A DNA stretch of 64,000 nucleotides from Grifola frondosa (Eukaryota > Basidiomycota > Agaricomycetes > Polyporales > Grifolaceae). The translations under genes and the position numbers were made by a program. Every line of letters starts with the position of its first letter. The stretch's first letter is position 1. Under the pieces are notes generated by a model. It worked only from the letters and a program-made list of their open reading frames with translations, made no database searches and was not told the origin of the DNA. The stretch spans positions 186,001-250,000 of the forward strand of contig LUGG01000002.1 of the NCBI GenBank assembly GCA_001683735.1, written 5' to 3'. This document shows positions 57,680-64,000 of the stretch, in pieces.

Positions 57680-58260
57680 ATGTCTGAAAACACAAGCGGC
57701 GGAAATTCACTTGGCGCGTCTGTGGGAAACATAGTCCGGTATGTCCATTCTTCACACCACAACGTGCATCACCCAGACTGAAAGCCTCCAGCGGAGCGTT
57801 CGAAATAGTGCGAGGTGCCCACACAACTTTCCTTATAGCGTCGTACAGGACGATTTAACGAGCCCGTATGCCCTCTTCAGGTGTTGGAGACAGCATCCGC
57901 GGAGGCGCGATGGACCTTATCGACGCCTTGGCCGGCGGCACAGGGGGCCACCACGCAGAGACCGAGGCCGGTGCGCAAGAGACCAGGGAGGGCATCCAGC
58001 GCATAAAGTTGGCGACGGGGCACAGTGCCACTACATCCCCCGCACCGGAAAAGCCTCATGCGGAGCCCAGCGGCACCACCACCGCGCCCCCACCTCTCCC
58101 AAAGCGCAGCCTGGATGCCCCTCGAGGGAACGATGTCGATACTTCTCGCGGGCACAGTGTGGATACGTCTGGAGGACGCAATTTCGAAGCGAACGGAGCG
58201 GTTGTAGGCCCGGATACGGTCGTCGAAGGCGATGGGATGGGTCCGAGGTCGTCTGAGTAG
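57680..58260 (+). CDS. Small glycine-rich conserved protein (paralogue of the gene at 50406)
   Basis: Three exons (57680-57738, 57792-57814, 57881-58260) join in frame to 153 residues: MSENTSGGNSLGASVGNIVR, GAFEIVRGVGDSIRGGAMDL, IDALAGGTGGHHAETEAGAQ, ETREGIQRIKLATG and a polar Pro/Thr/Gly-rich tail ending GMGPRSSE. No frame break here, which makes it the better guide to the family. Exon borders fall at the same places as in the 50406 gene. The core looks like two amphipathic helices around an invariant IRG; no signal peptide or membrane segment. Function unknown. Confidence 0.75.
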
Positions 58261-58548
58261 TGGTGAGGAACCGCATCACGACGACTGATATCTTCGATAT
58301 CTAACATCCTGCAAAAAAAACAGGACGAGCATTCAGGAATTTTGTAATTGTATATAGCTACTCTTGTTACTCACAATTAAGGCAAACACACTGCGAAGCT
58401 GGCGAAAGAGTCTGATATAGAACTACGAGGCAACAACCTTCGGCCAACACGATAAAGCAGGTATCCATAGTTATATTGCAATGTCGAAATGGAGGCCTAT
58501 ACAAAACATACACAGTAATCAACTCACGAGCCACATAAATATCACATA
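58261..58548. other. Convergent 3' region
   Basis: Between the converging small gene and GCN2. Only a poly-A run (58313-58320) seen. Confidence 0.35.
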
Positions 58549-61500
58549 TCATGTCAACGTCAGCAAGAACACCCTCTCCTCGCGCACCGCATACAGCAGC
58601 ACAAAACGGTGCCCGTCCGCCTTGCGCCGCGCGACCGCCTCGCGCACCTGGTGCGCATACGCCGCGTGCAGCGGCGGGAACGCCGCCGCGATCGGCTTCC
58701 ACGCATCGTCATCCGTCACCCACCCCACGCTCCGCGTCATCTCCTCGAACACCGCCGGCGGCACGTCCACCGCGAGCGTCGGCATCCCCGAAGTCGCCGC
58801 GTTCCTCACCTGCGCGCGCACATCGAATGCTAGTATACGGCGTCAGTTCAATCAGTGTGATGGTGTAGGGTGAAGGGGGCGCACCGCGGTCGAGGAAGAG
58901 CTGCTTCGTGGGCCGGCGTTGCTTCTTGATGTCGCTGGGCAGGAGCAGCTGCACGTCGGACGACGTGCCTGTTTCCCTCGTGGTGCCTGCTGGTACAGGC
59001 TGCGAACCTTCGGCCACGGCAGTGGGCACGCCGGATAAGGACACGTCGACACGCTTCTGCTCCGCGATGTGGTGCACGAGAAAAGGGACGAGCGATTGTC
59101 GTGTGACTGCACAAACGTGATGAATCCCGTAAAAGTAACGTTGCGCCACGAGAACACTCACCTTCCTCCTCCGTGCCCCTCAAGACACTCTTCACCTTGA
59201 ACGACGACTGGTCGCGCCGCGGCTTCAGATACACCAAGAATCTGCATGGCGGTCAACAAACGAACTCACTCCGCTGGCGCTGGCGCACTCACAGGATTCC
59301 CTCTCGCGTGCACTGCTCGACGTGGCTCTCCGCGTCCGCCTCGCGCAGACCAGACTCATACATGACGTCCGCGCTGATGTGATGGCGCCACAGGTGCGCC
59401 GCGATCTCGAGGCGCTCCGCGAGGTACCCCGGCTGGTACGACACGACATACACGTCGCACCGCCGCGGGCTCCAGAACCCAAACGAGCGCTGCTCCTTGA
59501 GCGTCTTGAACGACGTACTCTGGAACGCCGCCAGTGCGAGCGTGATCTTCTCCAGCGCGATCTGCACTGCGACCGCGCAGATCGGCTCCGACTTGGTCGG
59601 CTTTGGCGGGGAGAAGCGTGCGATCAGATTGTCGTATCTGTGTGCGGGATCAGTGCATCGCGGCGACATGTATGAGAGTGGATAGCCGGGCGTACCGTCC
59701 GCCTGCGGCCAATACGTCTGAGCGCTTGTTGCGCCGCACGACTTCGAAACAGACGCCATCCTTGAAGTAGGGGTTGTGGTTGGACATCATCAGAGGGTTG
59801 AAGAGAATCGGTCGAGAGACCCCAGAAGCAACGCTGAACTGAATAGTGCTCTTGATGTCCTTGATCGCCGCAGTGAGGGAGGCAAGGAACGCCGGGGACA
59901 CCTTCTCTAGCTTCTCTAGTATAGATTCGATATCGTCGCCTACACAGTGGACGGAGATAAGCGTCATCGATGTGAATGGACTGGCTTCGACTGACTGATT
60001 TCCGTGAGTATCTCCAGCTCGTCTACGACGGTCCTCGAAATCCCCTTCCGGAGCAACATCGACCGCTTCTGCGACTGCGACGACTTCGTCTGGTTCAGGA
60101 TGTCCGTCACCGCCGTGCGCAGCTCCGCAGGAACACGATCGAGTGCGAACTCCAGGACTAGAAAGAAAAAATACTTCAGCAAGCGTACGCGATGACGCAG
60201 CGGTTCCACGCACTCTTCGAATGAGATATGTGGATCTCGTAATACTGCCCGAGGTTCGCGAAATTGTCCAGACAGTCGTTAACGATCGATATCGCCTCTG
60301 CTGCTGCTGCACTTGGCCCTGTGGTCAGATCAGGAGTGATTATATCGAAGACAGCAGCCTTTGACGCCCTTGGGTGACCAGCCACAACGCTATATATGAG
60401 GTGAGTAGATGCACAATCTCCGATCTACGTGAAATATCATGTACTTTGGACGATAGATATCGCTGACATGGAATCGCTTGATCCGCGTAAAGTTCTCGCG
60501 CGCGGCGAGGCGGGCGAACGGCACAAGGACATTGTTGGGCAACGCCACCACTTCGCCGTGCCGGTCGAGGAACATCGCCCGACTGGGGTCCTCCGGCTTT
60601 ACCACCGGCATCAACAGCGGCGGCTCCATGTCGACGGCTCCGTGCAGCCTGAAAATCTCAACGAGCCGATCGACGACAATCCCATTGAGGGTGACATGCG
60701 CCGGCAGTTCCGCGTCCATGTCGTATAGGAAGCTGCGCACTGGCTTCGCATGTTGATTGAATAGCACCGAGAGCACAGCCTGGACATGGGGCGAATCCGG
60801 TTTCGCTGGGGGCTGGTTAGTATAGCCGGCAAAGAGGGACATGGGTGTTCGCTCACATATCATCTTCAGCGCGTTCTTCAGAAATTCGTCTTCCATGCGC
60901 TCCGGCATCAGAGAGCTCTGTGAGAGCTCCAGCGCGGTAGGGCGGTCATTTGGGTTATGTTGGAGTAACCGCGTGATGACTGTCGCCAGGTATTAGTGCC
61001 TTAGCACAGTTCAGAGGAATAGAACTCACTTTGGCGCTGTTTCATTCGGTGAGGCTCCCATCCCGAAGGGAATATTATGGCGGGCTTTCTCAGATCTTCA
61101 AGTACCACAACGCGCTCCGATGCGGTACTAAAGAAGTAGTTCATCTCGAAGAATACGATCTGGTGGTCTCATGTCACCTGAAATGTCTATCACATACATA
61201 AGAGTGCCACTTACGCCTAAACTGTACATGTCCGCCTTTGCGTGGGTGCGAGGTCCGTTCCTTGCTGATTGCACCTCCGGAGCGATATATAGCCTTGTCC
61301 CAACATCTAGGAATGATGTCCGTGAAATAAATTTGATGAGTGAAGAGGAGCTGCTGTACCCAGGGTCATCTCTGCATCGTTCGTGCTTCCATGCGTCAAA
61401 TCGGACGGATCGACTGCAGCTAAACTCGAGGTTGCGAGTCCGAAGTCGCCGACTACGATGACTGAGCTACCTGAACGCAAAGGAGTGATTCATTACATAC

Positions 61501-64000
61501 CCTTGCAATCACCTTTGCCGTCTGTAAATCTAATATTAATTAGTGTTCGCAGACGCAGGGAAGAAGTTCATGCCGATGAAGATATTCGTTAATTTGATAT
61601 CACGGTGCAACTGGAGAGGGACAATTAGCCTGCTAAAATCGATCATGAACCACAAAGACGTACTATGCCGAGACTGGACATGTGAACAAGGGCATCCAAG
61701 ATCTGCTGAAAGAGTCTCCAGGCTTCATCTTCTGACAGCCCTTCATTGATGCGCTACGTAACAGTGGTCAGATTATATATGTAAAACCCCTCAAAAGTGG
61801 TCGTACCTCTTTCAAAGTCTGGCGTTCCACGAATTCCTGGAACGTCGTGCAAACAATTACGAAAACGAACTACACACAAAAATAAAGAATTACCATCTGT
61901 ATGTATAACGTACGGGAGGTTGTTGGAGGTGGTGTGGATGGCCTTCCTATCTTGGCGTTACCTGATCTGCGGAACAGGTCTTCATATGCGTCATCTTCGC
62001 TATCGCTCGAATCGTTCTCGTTATCGCTGCCTTCCACATTTGTGGAGTTGGAACGGGTGAAATGAATGCTCGGGAAGGAATGGCGACTTTCGGATCCAAG
62101 ATCGTCGAGGTCAATGGTGAACGGATCGTCAGGAGAACTTCTAGATTTGGACACAGGTACCGAAGTCATGCCGTCAGCCGTGCCCGAATTGTGCTCTGAG
62201 TCCGAAGAGACCGCGGTCGATGGCGGTTCTGATGTTTCGACCCATGTAGTGTAGTAGCGCACGATAAAGCGATGATTCAATCGACTTAAGGCGTTTACCT
62301 CCCGGAAAATCTTGTCGCTTTGCATGCCTCGAAGCTTGATCTTCTTGACTGCAATGCGAGTTAAGTTGTATCAGCCGTTGTATGCAGAAGAGACAACGAA
62401 CCTGCATAAATTCTGGAATCAATTTTGTTCCGGGCCTTTACGACGGATCCAAAAGCTCCTCGGCCCTACAATAAAGATTGGGTAAGGCTACATAGACAGA
62501 CGAAAAGAGAAATAATAACTAGGAGTTCAAGTTCTTCCCAATCTTCCTTCCACCTGCTTGCAGATCTGGTTTTCGGAGCTGGCATTCTGAAGTAGTCGGT
62601 CTCGGGTGACCCATTATACCCATTAGTGACAGGGGATCTAGGGCCTATCAAAATTTATGAGTAACAAAGTCTTGAAACAGTCAAAATATTTACCGGATAC
62701 TGCTATCGATGGAGTGCGTTGACTGCTAATTACTGGCGAGGAACTGCCGGCAAGTTCAGCAAGAAGGCTGAGACACGTGACCGGACTCTTCTTCGTCTGA
62801 AGGAGCATATTGCTTGCAAGCTGTTGCAAATATGGAGATATGGATGCTGCAGCAACCGGTACGATCAGCAAGCCAGGCCAAGTGGAAATGCTCAGGAATT
62901 CACGAACACATTCGTAGCGCTGATTGTGCGTCCGAATGTCTCTCCATGACGTCGCGACCCATCAGCATCTGGAGGAGAATGACGCCCGCGGCATGAATGT
63001 CGCGACTCTTTGTGTATACAAGCGATGACTCGACGGCGTCTCTCGGTAACCTGAGAACAGAATTGGCCCGCGTTTTACGTTGAAAACAAACATAAGTGCC
63101 TACCAGCCCTCGGGGACCTGTGCCTCTTCTATCTTTGGATCACTACTGAACCCGAAAGGGTTCGACCGATGTAGATCAAGGAGGCGAACGTGGTATCCAA
63201 CCTTGAAAACCTTGACAAGCTTCGACGATCCAGCATCGTCTCGAGGCGCCAGACCAATAAACTTCGGCATGAGACCTATAACATGTTTTAGATTAATATA
63301 AAATCCAGCGTTTGAGATGACGGAATACCTCTATGAACAAGCTCGTGGCTATGTATCGCCTGCAATGCGGACAAATTTGGGTTAAATAATCCTAAGAACA
63401 GCGGCAAAATCAACATTGGCGCTTCTTTTGTCTGGAAAGATCATACCGTGGCACGTTCTTCTCGAAAGCTATCGGAATCCTCCAGCACGTCTTGCAACGT
63501 CACAGCTGGTCGCTGTTCTTCAGGATCAGCAGGCGGGCTGGGAGGTTGAGCTTGGCGTGGTCAACTTTACTGCCAGAACGGCTAGAAGGTTTGGATGTTT
63601 TAAAGTCGTGACACGTTGGACCTCGGTTTCCAGTTGCCTGAGTTTCTTACGACCTACATAGCCGTTGGGCCCATGATAAATGAGTTAAGGTGACTGCTTA
63701 CCTTGAGGTGTTGTGTAGTATTGTGATACGAAGGTGATGGAGAGAAGCTCAAGAGGGAGCGTTACGCGCGCGTCTTCACACACTGGATCGGCTTGGTATA
63801 GCGTACCCAAACACTCTAGACAATGGAAATCAGAATCATCGAAGGTATGATGATAGAATTCTTGCATCCTTGCCGAGGGTGAAACAATCTGACTTTATTG
63901 AAAGAAGCACCCTTCCATTCGATGATGCCTTCAAACGACTCAATGGGTGTGGTATCTTCCGCTGCTGGCGTCTCCGTCGCATCCGATGTTGCTCTCTTCC
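58549..64000 (-). CDS. eIF2alpha kinase GCN2, 3' part (5' end outside window)
   Basis: Read from the right edge: pseudokinase domain (about 63900-62640) with ETEVQRVTTLKHPNLLAVLA, RLLDLHRSNPFGFSSDP and SRDIHAAGVILLQMLMGRDV; active kinase (62560-60960) with FREVNALSRLNHRFIVRYYT and an acidic insert DNENDSSDSEDDAYEDLF typical of GCN2, then LHRDIKLTNIFI at 61590 and VGDFGLATSSL at 61455, so both catalytic motifs are intact; histidyl-tRNA-synthetase-like domain (60912-59240) with VFRLHGAVDMEPPLLMPV-like, ENFTRIKRFHVSDIYR and CFEVVRRNKRSDVLAAGGRY; and a C-terminal dimer/ribosome-binding domain to the stop at 58549. GCN2 senses uncharged tRNA and phosphorylates eIF2alpha in starvation. Many introns. 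The RWD domain lies beyond 64000. Confidence 0.92.

Noticed and set aside
1..64000. CRISPR arrays, prokaryotic operons, phage or viral genes.
   Set aside because: No regularly spaced direct repeats were seen, and gene structure is intron-rich and eukaryotic throughout; no viral replication or structural protein was recognised.

Overview
The window is eukaryotic and reads as a filamentous basidiomycete, most likely an Agaricomycete. Genes are cut by many 45-95 bp GT-AG introns with CTNAC/CTGAC-like branch points. Several protein families are fungal, some in practice basidiomycete: HAM1-type hyphal protein, LysM secreted protein, APH-like kinase, a basidiomycete protein-kinase-like family, GCN2, and a hotdog thioesterase. 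No CRISPR array, prokaryotic operon, rRNA or convincing tRNA is present.

Layout. 0-20 kb: the 3' end of a small unknown gene, an APH-family gene, a low-complexity conserved gene (4.3-5.1 kb), a LENG1/CIR_N splicing-type protein, a cyclophilin, a large HAM1-family gene (16.0-19.1 kb) and a two-LysM secreted protein. These are separated by long stretches without recognisable genes. 20-25 kb is a decayed area with relics of a STAND/NACHT-type adaptor and of a small glycine-rich family. 25-37 kb is a direct tandem duplication of a unit holding an MFS drug transporter diverging from the DNA-repair nuclease XPF/Rad1. Unit A (24.97-32.31 kb) has the full XPF. Unit B (32.31-37.11 kb) has an intact MFS gene and a truncated XPF relic. 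37-47 kb carries a hotdog thioesterase, a JMJD4-like JmjC hydroxylase, a kinase-like gene, a paralogue of the 4.3-kb gene, and ribosomal protein eL8. 47-58 kb is repeat-rich: a 264-bp tandem repeat, two related small glycine-rich genes, a family-16-type methyltransferase, a truncated duplicate of that methyltransferase's 5' end joined to a nucleoporin-like 3' remnant, and two copies of a ~665-bp DNA transposon-like element with long terminal inverted repeats. 58.5-64 kb is the 3' two thirds of the eIF2alpha kinase GCN2, running off the window.

A feature that runs through the whole window: at least fifteen conserved coding exons lose frame by one or two bases, mostly in C/G or A homopolymers, while the flanking protein sequence stays perfectly conserved. 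Ribosomal protein eL8, which the cell cannot live without, has two such breaks. I read these as assembly or sequencing errors in homopolymers rather than mass pseudogenisation. This matters for every gene model here.

I do not see a convincing new multi-gene system. The most unusual items are the MFS/XPF tandem duplication, the long-TIR element pair with its associated shuffled duplication, and the small glycine-rich paralogue family. Exon limits below were worked out by eye from splice sites and protein continuity.
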